From assembly GCA_904394975.1 (NCBI GenBank), contig CAJFNQ010000003.1, forward strand, positions 1 through 34,248: 34,248 nucleotides of DNA. The letters run 5' to 3'. Position 1 is the stretch's first letter, and each line of letters begins with the position of its first letter. This document shows positions 23,945 to 31,164 of the stretch, in pieces. The notes beneath the pieces are model-generated. The model searched no databases, was not told the origin of the DNA, and saw only the letters and a list, made by a program, of their open reading frames with translations. Both the position numbers and the translations under genes were made by a program. Origin of the DNA: Metaruminococcus_A gallistercoris (GTDB lineage: Bacteria > Bacillota > Clostridia > Oscillospirales > Ruminococcaceae).

Positions 23945-25966
23945 ATGGCAGGATTTTTACCCCTGACCAAACAGGAGATGAAAGAGCGGGGAATCGACCA
24001 GTTCGATTTTATCTGCGTGACCGGCGACGGTTATGTCGATCACCCCAGTTTTGGCATCGCTATCATTTCTCGTGTATTGGAGGCACAGGGCTACACCGTG
24101 GGCATGATTGCCCAGCCGCATTACCATACCTTGACCGATTTTGAACGGTTCGGTGCGCCGAAGTACGGCTTTTTTGTCAACGGAGGCAACATCGACTCGA
24201 TGGTCGCCCATTATACATCCGCCAAAAAGCTGCGCACGGACGATGCCTATTCTCCCGGAGGAAAAGCAGGGAAACGGCCGGACCGAGCGGTAATCGTTTA
24301 CTGTAAGCAGATTCGCAAGGCGTTTGGGGATATTCCCATTGTCATCGGCGGACTGGAAGCGTCTTTGCGCCGGTTTGCCCATTACGATTATTGGGATGAT
24401 GCGGTCCGTCCGTCCATTCTGGTGGATTCGGGCGCCGATCTTCTCACCTATGGCATGGGCGAGCTTCAGACCATTGAGATCGCAAAGCGGCTCGCGGCGG
24501 GAATCCCACCGGAAAAGATCACTGATATACGCGGCACCTGTTATCTCACCGAACCGAAAAATACGCCGCTCGGTGCCAAGGAGTGCCCGAACTTTGAACA
24601 GGTGAGCACCCGTAAGGACGCGTACGCTAAAGCCTGCAAAATCCAGATTACGGAACAGGACGACGTGTACGGTCGTACGGTCATTCAGCGGCATGGAGAC
24701 CGGATGCTCGTGCAAAATCCGCCAATGCGCGTTCTCACCCAGCAGGAAATGGACTGGGTCTATTCACTGCCGTATATGCGCATGTATCACCCGAGCTATG
24801 AAAAACAGGGAGGTGTTCCCGCCATTGAAGAGGTGGAGTTCTCCATCACCCATAACCGGGGATGCTTTGGACACTGCAATTTCTGTTCGATCGCACTGCA
24901 TCAGGGCAGAAAAATCACCTGCCGCAGTGAAGAGTCGGTTTTAAAGGAAGCGGAATCGTTTGTAAAAAATCCGCGGTTCAAAGGATATATTCACGATGTT
25001 GGCGGCCCGACTGCTAATTTCCGCCGTCCGTCCTGTGACAAACAGTTAGAGCATGGGCTCTGCCGTGAACGCAAGTGCCTTGCGCCGCAGCCCTGCGGAC
25101 AGCTTGTTGCCGATCATACGGAATACCTTGACATGCTTCGCAAGCTCCGTGCCATCCCGGGAGTGAAGCGGGTGTTTATCCGCTCGGGAATCCGTTATGA
25201 CTACCTGATGCAAGACCCAGACCCTTCGTTTATGCGGGAATTGGTTCAGTATCACGTCAGCGGGCAGCTCAAGGTCGCGCCGGAGCATTGTTCCGCCCGC
25301 GTGTTGGATGCCATGGGCAAGCCGCACATTGAGGTTTACCGCCAGTTTGCGGATCGGTTTTATCAGATTACCAAAGAGGTTGGAAAAGAGCAGTACCTTG
25401 TTCCTTATTTGATGTCCTCCCATCCGGGAAGCCGGCTGGAGGATGCCGTCGAACTTGCGCTGTTTTTGAAAGAGCATCATATGCGCCCGGAACAGGTGCA
25501 GGATTTTTATCCAACACCGGGTACCTTGTCCACCTGTATGTTTCATACTGGACTCAACCCCATGACGATGGAGGAAGTCTATGTACCCCGTACGGCGGAA
25601 GAAAAGGCAATGCAGCGGGCATTGCTTCAGTATTTCCGCCCGGCTAACCGTGAGCTGGTCATCAAAGCACTGCGGCTTGCGAAACGAACCGATCTCATCG
25701 GTACAGGACCAAACCGCCTTGTCCGTGAACTGCCGGATTTTTCAGACAAAGCGCGCCGCACGGTGAGCAAAGGGAAAAATCTTGGAAAACGCGCCGAACA
25801 GAAAGCAGTGGGGGCAATTCGGGAAAAGAGCCAAAAACTCAAACAAAAGCATTCTGGTGCCAAAGCCGCCAAAAAAGGAAAGAAGACGCTAAAGCTGAGT
25901 GAAAAGGCTTCGGCGGCTGCAAAACGGAAAGGAAGCATGCATGGCAAGACGAAGAAGAAAAAGTAA
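23945..25966 (+). CDS. YgiQ family radical SAM protein (673 aa)
   Basis: A cytoplasmic radical S-adenosylmethionine enzyme. The N-terminal domain (about 1-260) resembles a cobalamin-type Rossmann fold region (CVTGDGYVDHPSFG). The radical SAM motif is Cys307-X3-Cys311-X2-Cys314 in GCFGHCNFC, followed by a DUF3362-like C-terminal part with several more Cys (CDKQLEHGLC, CLAPQPC). The last 70 residues are an unusual Lys/Ala-rich tail that may bind nucleic acid. TAGGAGG lies 7 nt before the ATG at 23945; reading further upstream would overlap ftsK. The function of YgiQ proteins is not known. The 3' end overlaps the next gene by 26 nt. Confidence 0.92.
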   Translation: MAGFLPLTKQEMKERGIDQFDFICVTGDGYVDHPSFGIAIISRVLEAQGYTVGMIAQPHYHTLTDFERFGAPKYGFFVNGGNIDSMVAHYTSAKKLRTDDAYSPGGKAGKRPDRAVIVYCKQIRKAFGDIPIVIGGLEASLRRFAHYDYWDDAVRPSILVDSGADLLTYGMGELQTIEIAKRLAAGIPPEKITDIRGTCYLTEPKNTPLGAKECPNFEQVSTRKDAYAKACKIQITEQDDVYGRTVIQRHGDRMLVQNPPMRVLTQQEMDWVYSLPYMRMYHPSYEKQGGVPAIEEVEFSITHNRGCFGHCNFCSIALHQGRKITCRSEESVLKEAESFVKNPRFKGYIHDVGGPTANFRRPSCDKQLEHGLCRERKCLAPQPCGQLVADHTEYLDMLRKLRAIPGVKRVFIRSGIRYDYLMQDPDPSFMRELVQYHVSGQLKVAPEHCSARVLDAMGKPHIEVYRQFADRFYQITKEVGKEQYLVPYLMSSHPGSRLEDAVELALFLKEHHMRPEQVQDFYPTPGTLSTCMFHTGLNPMTMEEVYVPRTAEEKAMQRALLQYFRPANRELVIKALRLAKRTDLIGTGPNRLVRELPDFSDKARRTVSKGKNLGKRAEQKAVGAIREKSQKLKQKHSGAKAAKKGKKTLKLSEKASAAAKRKGSMHGKTKKKK

Positions 25967-26891
25967 GAAATTCGCAGGATTTTTCACAGCTGTTTTAATC
26001 GTTGCCGCGCTGGCTTACGGTGTGCTCTCCGGCGCAATCCCGCTTGACGAGATCGTCGAAACGGCAACGGGCGGTTCGCCGCAGGTCAGTACCGTCAGCG
26101 GCGCGCTGAACCCCGATGCCGAGTTTGCCGTTCATTTTATTGACGTTGGTCAGGCGGATTCGGTATACATAAAAGCGGGTGAGCAGAACATTCTCATCGA
26201 CGCGGGCGAAAAGGAATCAACCCGCACGAATGTTTGTGATTATCTTCGTTCGCTGGGTGTGGAAAAGCTTGATTATGTTATCGGAACCCATCCGCATGCC
26301 GATCATATTGGCGGAATGCAGGAGGTTGTTGAGTCGTTTGAGATTGGCACGGTCATTCTGCCGCGTCTGCCGGATGCGCTTATTCCTACCACCCGCACCT
26401 ACACCGGGTTGCTGGAAGCGATTGCCGAAAAAGGGATTTCGGTTTCCGCTGCGCAGGACTGTTCGGAAATTGAACTGTCCGGCGGTGCAAAACTCACCTT
26501 CCTCGGTCCGCTTAGCGACTATGAAGAACTCAACAGCATGTCGGTTTGTGTGAAATTTTCTGCGGCGGGATACTCGGTGCTGCTTTGCGGCGATGCCGAG
26601 AAGGACGCGGAAAAGGATATGCTTGCATCCGGCGCTGATCTGAAATGCAACATTTTAAAACTCAGCCACCATGGCAGCAGTACTTCCAATACAAAAGAGT
26701 TTCTGGAAGCCGCTTCTCCGGATTGCTTTGTCATCAGCGTGGGAGAAGGAAATTCTTACAATCATCCAACCGCCAGTGTTCTGGAACGGGTGAACAGTTA
26801 CGGAAAACCGGTTTACCGCACCGATTTAAATGGAACCATTGTGTTTGAATTCCTGCCGGATAACCAGATCAAAACCATTACGGAGAGGTGA
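25941..26891 (+). CDS. ComEC/Rec2-like metallo-beta-lactamase-fold protein, exported or membrane-anchored (316 aa)
   Basis: A metallo-hydrolase of the ComEC C-terminal type, probably a nuclease or phosphodiesterase acting outside the membrane. A basic N-terminus (MARRRRKSKK) and one hydrophobic segment (about 11-30) form a signal anchor. The zinc motif HPHADH is at 117-122; further ligands follow in LLCGDAEKD and LSHHGSS. AAAGGAAG lies a few nt before the ATG at 25941, inside the end of the radical SAM gene. The DUF3006 gene follows after 5 nt, a pairing often seen. It lacks the ComEC membrane channel, so it is not the DNA-uptake pore itself. Confidence 0.9.
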   Translation: MARRRRKSKKFAGFFTAVLIVAALAYGVLSGAIPLDEIVETATGGSPQVSTVSGALNPDAEFAVHFIDVGQADSVYIKAGEQNILIDAGEKESTRTNVCDYLRSLGVEKLDYVIGTHPHADHIGGMQEVVESFEIGTVILPRLPDALIPTTRTYTGLLEAIAEKGISVSAAQDCSEIELSGGAKLTFLGPLSDYEELNSMSVCVKFSAAGYSVLLCGDAEKDAEKDMLASGADLKCNILKLSHHGSSTSNTKEFLEAASPDCFVISVGEGNSYNHPTASVLERVNSYGKPVYRTDLNGTIVFEFLPDNQIKTITER

Positions 26892-26896
26892 GTAGT

Positions 26897-27106
26897 ATGC
26901 TGATTGTTGACCGAATCGAGAACGGATTTGCCGTTTGCGAGCAGGATGACGGCAGCTTCGTTGACCTTCCGCTGGACCGCTGCAGCGGCACTGTGCGGGA
27001 AGGGGACGTACTTGTCTATTCAGGCGAAGGTTACCGCGTGGACGAGGCGGAGACCACTAAACGCCGCGAAAGGGCAAAGCGCCTTTCGGACGATTTGTTT
27101 CGTTGA
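26897..27106 (+). CDS. DUF3006 family small protein (69 aa)
   Basis: A small acidic beta-rich protein (LIVDRIENGFAVCEQDDG at the N-terminus, a REGDVL turn near residue 38) with a charged C-terminal helix. The family is typically encoded next to ComEC-like metallo-hydrolases, as here. GAGAGGTG lies 6 nt before the ATG; a GTG at 26888 overlapping the upstream stop is less likely. Function unknown; a partner or inhibitor of the hydrolase is conceivable. Confidence 0.85.
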   Translation: MLIVDRIENGFAVCEQDDGSFVDLPLDRCSGTVREGDVLVYSGEGYRVDEAETTKRRERAKRLSDDLFR

Positions 27107-27141
27107 TGATCTTTATTCACTGATTTTTTGATAAATGACAG

Positions 27142-27173
27142 GGCGGCAGCACATTTGTGCTGCCGCCTCGTTT
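27142..27173 (+). terminator. rho-independent terminator after the DUF3006 gene
   Basis: An 11-bp GC-rich stem (27142-27152 with 27157-27167), 4-nt loop, then TCGTTTTT. It closes the long plus-strand run that starts at tepA. Confidence 0.93.
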
Positions 27174-27252
27174 TTACTGTTTGCTGAGGTAAAATGAAGT
27201 TGTGTTGAAAGTGTTGCAAAGGTACAGAAACGTAAAGATAGGGATATGTTCA

Positions 27253-27552
27253 TCATCCGCCAAACAGGGAAGAAAACAGACCACGTTTTTTCTTTTTCCT
27301 CTGGTTTTGAGGAGCATTGCAGAAAGAAACCAGAATTGTGTCTTCTCCTACAAGTTTGATGTCCTCCCAGCGAATTACGATGTCATCGCATCGCCCAAGC
27401 AGGCCGAACAGCCGATACTTTCCGTAAACGATGATGGCGCAGACAGTTGCTTTATCCACGTTGATCTCCACATCATCTACACAACCCAGCCGGCATCCAT
27501 CGCTTACATTGATCACTTCTTTGTTACAAAGGGCGCTTACCCTGCAGGTCAT
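27253..27552 (-). CDS. YlmC/YmxH family PRC-barrel sporulation protein (99 aa)
   Basis: A small protein with a PRC-barrel core (about residues 1-80) and a basic, Gly/Phe-ended tail (RKKKKRGLFSSLFGG) that may contact membrane or nucleic acid. The N-terminus MTCRVSALCNKEVINV and GCRLGCVDDVEI fit the YlmC/YmxH family, which is tied to sporulation loci. GGGGTG lies 6 nt before the ATG at 27552. It follows sigE by 15 nt and is probably cotranscribed with it. In many clostridia sigG sits between these two genes, but not here. Exact function unknown. Confidence 0.85.
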   Translation of the reverse strand: MTCRVSALCNKEVINVSDGCRLGCVDDVEINVDKATVCAIIVYGKYRLFGLLGRCDDIVIRWEDIKLVGEDTILVSFCNAPQNQRKKKKRGLFSSLFGG

Positions 27553-27567
27553 TGTTATCACCCCGAA

Positions 27568-28293
27568 TCATGAATGGCTGATGCGGTTAAAATCAACTTT
27601 CAGGCGTTCGATGATTTTTTTCTCCAGCCTGGAGATATAAGACTGTGAAATCCCGATAATGTCTGCGACTTCTTTTTGGGTGAGTTCTACTCCGCTGATG
27701 AGGCCGAACCGCATCTGCATGATGGAACGTTCTCTGGGCGGAAGATTCTCTACACATTGCTTGAGCATTTCCCGTTCGGCTTCCTGTTCAATGTTTTTGT
27801 TGACACTGTCGCTATCGGTGCCGAGAATGTCGGAAAGCAGCAGTTCGTTTCCATCCCAGTCGGTATTGAGCGGTTCGTCAATGGAAATCTCATTGCGTGT
27901 CTGTGACGTTTTGCGCAGGCACATCAAAATCTCGTTTTCAATACAGCGGGAGGCATAGGTTGCCAGTTTGATGTTCTTTTCCGGGCAGAAGGTGTTGACC
28001 GCTTTGATGAGGCCGATGGTGCCGATGGAAACAAGGTCTTCGATTCCAATTCCGGTGGACTCAAACTTTTTGGCAATGTACACCACCAGTCTGAGATTGT
28101 GTACAATCAGCATTTCCCGCGCTTTTTCTTCATGGGTTTCCAGTTGCTCAAATACTTCCTGTTCCTCTTCACGGGTAAGGGGAGGAGGTAATGTTTCCGG
28201 CCCGTTTATGTATTGGGTATGGGTTACAAGACCCAGTCGGTTGATGACTGCCAGCAGTTTTTGCTGCAAAATAAGGATAATACGTTTGATCAT
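27568..28293 (-). CDS. sigE: sporulation sigma factor SigE, pro-form (241 aa)
   Basis: The early mother-cell sigma factor, made as an inactive precursor. The first 25-30 residues (MIKRIILILQQKLL...) are hydrophobic and basic, the membrane-binding pro-sequence removed by SpoIIGA. Then come the PLTREEEQ segment, sigma region 2 (NLRLVVYIAKKFESTGIGIEDL and the following STIGLIKA-type helix) and region 4 with a C-terminal HTH (ELTQKEVADIIGISQSYISRLE). The length equals that of B. subtilis pro-sigma-E (239). AGAGG precedes the ATG at 28293; the longer reading frame upstream runs into spoIIGA and is not used. It sits 16 nt after spoIIGA. Confidence 0.95.
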   Translation of the reverse strand: MIKRIILILQQKLLAVINRLGLVTHTQYINGPETLPPPLTREEEQEVFEQLETHEEKAREMLIVHNLRLVVYIAKKFESTGIGIEDLVSIGTIGLIKAVNTFCPEKNIKLATYASRCIENEILMCLRKTSQTRNEISIDEPLNTDWDGNELLLSDILGTDSDSVNKNIEQEAEREMLKQCVENLPPRERSIMQMRFGLISGVELTQKEVADIIGISQSYISRLEKKIIERLKVDFNRISHS

Positions 28294-28309
28294 ACAAAAA
28301 ACCTCTGAT

Positions 28310-29176
28310 TCATTCGTGTAGATTTGCGTTGAACAGCGCCTGATATTCTCCGCCGGAAAGTGGTTCGGTACTGATGCCGATGTATACTTTGTATTCTTTT
28401 TTTTCCACTTTTTCCAAACAGGCAAAACAGTCAGGAGCAAAGCAGCGCATGAGTCCGTTTTTGCCCACAACATGATAGGGAACAGTACGAATTCGCTTGG
28501 CCCAATCACCGCTCAATTCCGGTAGTTCGCTTTGTCCGGAAAAATAAGGATGAAGGTACTCCGGCAGCAACGGTTTGATGGCGTTAAATGTGCAGATAAT
28601 AACCGGTGTACTGGTGAAAGGGTCACACAGCTTGTTCCCGGTGTCATGAAACGCCTGCAGAAGAACTTCCTTTCCGTTTAGAGAAATCACAATCGTTTTC
28701 AGTGCCTGACGTGGTATCCGTCTGTCAAAAATCCATCCGATGAGCCGTATCGCAAAGTATGCAATCACCGTTGATACAGCAAGTGTGAGGGCTGAAATGT
28801 TGAAATATACCACACCGTTTCGGTAGTACATATCGACTGGTGTTAGGAAAAACCAGAGCGCCATCATAGTGCCGGCAAAGATAAAATTAACGGCGATGAA
28901 AATTCCCGCCGTTTTCAGGAAAACACCGGCTCCCTGCCACTCAAAGGCAATGAGTACCAGCGTTACACCCAGAATGATTTTGATGAGTGCCGGAAGCCCG
29001 AAGGGAAGGGTGTCCAGAAAAATGAGGAAGGAACTGAGTGCGCCGACCGCTGCCGATAATACCGTTCGCCATCGTTTGGGCTTTTTGTGCAATAAAAGCG
29101 CGGTGGAAAGCAGCAAAAAATAGGTGACAAACAGATTGACTGCGATCAGGATATCAAGGTAAATTACATTGGCAAT
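28310..29176 (-). CDS. spoIIGA: sigma-E processing peptidase SpoIIGA, apparent ATT start (288 aa)
   Basis: A membrane aspartic protease that cleaves pro-sigma-E once the forespore signals through SpoIIR. Five transmembrane segments fill the first 150 residues, and the catalytic Asp178 lies in FHDTGNKLCDP. No ATG, GTG or TTG starts the conserved N-terminus: the reading frame gives I-A-N-V-I-Y-L-D-I-L, and only ATT (29174-29176) stands where a start is expected, 8 nt after a strong GGGAGG (29185-29190). The first conventional in-frame start, TTG at 29116, would delete the first transmembrane helix and has no ribosome binding site. The frame is closed upstream by TAA. Either ATT is the start, as in infC, or one base differs from ATG. 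It is followed by sigE. Confidence 0.9.
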   Translation of the reverse strand: MANVIYLDILIAVNLFVTYFLLLSTALLLHKKPKRWRTVLSAAVGALSSFLIFLDTLPFGLPALIKIILGVTLVLIAFEWQGAGVFLKTAGIFIAVNFIFAGTMMALWFFLTPVDMYYRNGVVYFNISALTLAVSTVIAYFAIRLIGWIFDRRIPRQALKTIVISLNGKEVLLQAFHDTGNKLCDPFTSTPVIICTFNAIKPLLPEYLHPYFSGQSELPELSGDWAKRIRTVPYHVVGKNGLMRCFAPDCFACLEKVEKKEYKVYIGISTEPLSGGEYQALFNANLHE

Positions 29177-29223
29177 CTTCGCCGCCTCCCTTACAGTGTA
29201 GTTGGCTTATGGCCACGCTTTTT

Positions 29224-29258
29224 ATTATAGGTTCGGGACAAACATGGCGTCTGTCGAA
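29224..29258 (-). promoter_or_regulatory. Spo0A-activated type promoter of the spoIIGA-sigE operon
   Basis: On the minus strand TATAAT (29224-29229) has no proper -35 at 17 nt. A perfect Spo0A box core TGTCGAA (29252-29258) lies about 35-41 nt before the expected start. A further partial box (TTTGTCTG) is at 29272-29279. This mirrors the spoIIG promoter known from B. subtilis. Confidence 0.65.
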
Positions 29259-29374
29259 GTGTGTAAAAATTTTTGTCTGTTTGCGGGAGGTTTTGTCCCG
29301 TGGAAGAAACGAAGGGCGTTTTGTTTGCGTATAGAGTAAAGGATGTTGTTGATTGATTTAACAAAAACTTTTCT

Positions 29375-29751
29375 TCATAAGGTTGAACCAGACCCGCATT
29401 TTTTCATATCCATTACAGCAATGCCGTGTGGAATTTCTTTAACCCCCAGCGCCGTGGCACACAATTCTATCCGGTTTTTGTATTTTTTAGTACCTGCCTT
29501 GGCATTTCTACCGCTATCTTTACATAGCTCATCATAATCTTCCCAGATACGGCGAAACCAAAAACGGGATTATATTTATGATCTTCCGTACTATGCGGTT
29601 CTGCTAATACAAACAGAACAACACAATCCTCATCGTCTGCTTTAATGAGTCCGTCCACAGAAAAGTGATTGCTGTCTTCAAAATCGCTTTTCTCTTGTTC
29701 TGAATACCACTTTTGAAACAATTCCTTAAGTTGTTCTGTTTTGTTTTTCAT
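29375..29751 (-). pseudogene. frameshifted gene of unknown function
   Basis: A good Shine-Dalgarno (AAGGAGGG, 29761-29769) precedes ATG 29751. The first frame gives 94 aa (MKNKTEQLKELF..., a hydrophobic strand VVLFVLAEPH, then FGFAVSGKIMMSYVKIAVE) and stops at 29467. A different frame continues from about 29510 with protein-like sequence (AKAGTKKYKNRIELCATALG, ending MDMKKCGSGSTL) to TGA at 29375. A one-base shift around 29505-29515 would join them into about 125 residues. The LFVLAEPH and KKCGSGST pieces weakly recall uracil-DNA-glycosylase-like proteins, but I would not assign it. It could also be a sequencing error or a programmed shift. Confidence 0.5.
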
Positions 29752-30170
29752 AATCTTTATGCCCTCCTTCGTATTTTTGCCAGTTAAAAACTTGTGTTTC
29801 ATTTCAAATGTCCGGTAAACTCATTATACATATTCTGGTTGAATTTGGAAATGCGCAACTTTTCACATGTGCCATCCAAATTTTAACCATCCCTTAAAAT
29901 TTTCTAACTCCAATTCGCCGGCCATAACTTTATTTGTGTGGTTTTTCTGAAAATAGAGGTGTATTACAACTGTTGTTTCGCTTTTCAAAGTTTGATATAA
30001 TTAAAGATAAAGTGATATCTATTGTATATGAATTGAATCGTTATTTTGCAGCTTTTGGTTACTGAAACATTAAATTTATAAAAAGACACAGACACGATAA
30101 CGATGTAAAACCATACAAGGGAATATGACGACTTAAGGAAATACAAGAACATGATTAAAATACTATTTGT
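29752..30170. other. AT-rich stretch without a gene
   Basis: Apart from the Shine-Dalgarno of the pseudogene and a TATAAT on the minus strand at 29823-29828 upstream of it, I see no coding sequence with a ribosome binding site. An isolated plus-strand promoter lies at 29973-30001. The long minus-strand reading frame at 29985-30299 has no start signal and biased hydrophobic low-complexity composition. Confidence 0.5.
29973..30001 (+). promoter_or_regulatory. orphan sigma-A-like promoter
   Basis: TTGTTT (29973-29978), a 17-nt spacer, TATAAT (29996-30001). No ORF of note follows; it may be a relic or drive an untranslated RNA. Confidence 0.35.
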
Positions 30171-30381
30171 TTGCCGCGGCAGAATCCGTACTTTTGTCTG
30201 AAGTGGCTTAAAATCAAGGCTTTTGGGGAATGAGAATGGTATTTGTACCCCCATTGTACCCCTATTTTGCGCGAGTGTACCGCGACAACCTAAAAGCAAA
30301 GCTTTCGGGTTGGAATTTGTTAACCGGACTGTCCTCGATAAAAATGAATATGATTTGTGGTGAAAGAAGTTCCTGCGGGGA
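30171..30381 (+). repeat. direct repeat copy A (element-end sequence, truncated)
   Basis: It aligns with 33246-33418 in the same direction. About 80 nt starting CCGTACTTTTG (30188 on) match with roughly a dozen differences. A variable middle (52 nt here, 18 nt in copy B) follows, then about 58 nt from AACCGGACT to GCGGGGA with about five differences. Copy A breaks off inside the terminator hairpin that is complete in copy B, so it looks like a relic. Confidence 0.8.
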
Positions 30382-30523
30382 GGAGAGAAATGCTGGCAGG
30401 ATGCTTTGGCGCAGATGGACCGATTTTGAAAAACTCTGTATCAATTTTCTTTACAGATAAACTTTGTTCATAGATTTATGGTGTAATCAGTTTAAGCGCT
30501 TGAATAAAGGAGATGGTTATACC

Positions 30524-30715
30524 ATGAATCTGTTTTGCGAAGAGGTCCATAAACTGGAGGCGGAATTTAAACAATGCCGGAAGCTGCTGAACGCTATCGG
30601 GGATGAGAACCGCCAGCACCTTATATGCGTCATGATGAATATGCCGATTGATGGCGGCCTTGTATTGGAGATTGTCGAGCAGACGCATCATCCGGGCTGC
30701 CATTCCTTGATATGA
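30524..30715 (+). pseudogene. remnant of an ArsR-type HTH regulator (N-terminal 63 codons)
   Basis: GGAGATGG precedes ATG 30524. The product MNLFCEEVHKLEAEFKQCRK... then LLNAIGDENRQHLICVMMN resembles the first helices of ArsR-family repressors (the ADENR-type segment). The recognition helix and the rest are missing: the frame ends with HPGCHSLI-stop where LSRPAVSHH-like sequence is expected, and no other frame restores it cleanly. Confidence 0.5.
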
Positions 30716-30809
30716 AAAAGATCACAAGGGAGTCACTTAAGAAAGCCGAAAAACCTTCAATACGGTGACAGAACACAAAACCACGGGCAATACAAAAACC
30801 CATATACAA

Positions 30810-31051
30810 AGATTTGAACTAATCAGGCCAGGACAGTTTTATTTTGATGCCTGCTACAACCCGTCCAAGACCGCATTCCTGAAAAATGCTGAGAAGAAGG
30901 GCTGCAAAATTCTGAATGGTCTTGGTATGTCCAGTTCCAGAGGGCTGCTCAGATCGAATTATGGACCGGACAGAAGGCTCCACTGGATGTGATGCGAAAA
31001 GAATTAAAGGAGATTATCCGGGAAGAAAATGAGAAGGCGCAGACGGAATGA
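30810..31051 (+). pseudogene. aroE: C-terminal remnant of shikimate dehydrogenase
   Basis: One frame reads DACYNPSKTAFLKNAE then KGCKILNGLGM (to about 30930), matching the YNPxKTxFL and NGxGML motifs of AroE. The next frame continues with QRAAQIELWTGQKAP and a charged C-terminal helix ending at TGA 31049-31051, which matches the AroE C-terminus (ExWTG). So the fragment carries a frameshift near 30930-30940. The N-terminal two thirds are absent. Confidence 0.65.
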
Positions 31052-31164
31052 TTCTGTAATTCTGTCACTTCATGGGAGATAAATGTTATAGTGAATAGAG
31101 AAATGCGATAGCGTAGTAAGCAATAATTTCAGATGATCCAGGTTTGATCAGAGAGGAGAAGAAT

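Noticed and set aside
23957..24715. Open frame of 252 codons on the minus strand
   Set aside because: Antisense to the YgiQ radical SAM gene without any translation signal.
29985..30299. Minus-strand frame sharing a peptide (GVQIP..FPKSL.FKP) with the frame at 33239-33430
   Set aside because: The shared peptide only reflects the nucleotide repeat; both frames lack start signals and have non-protein-like ends, so I treat the repeat as non-coding.
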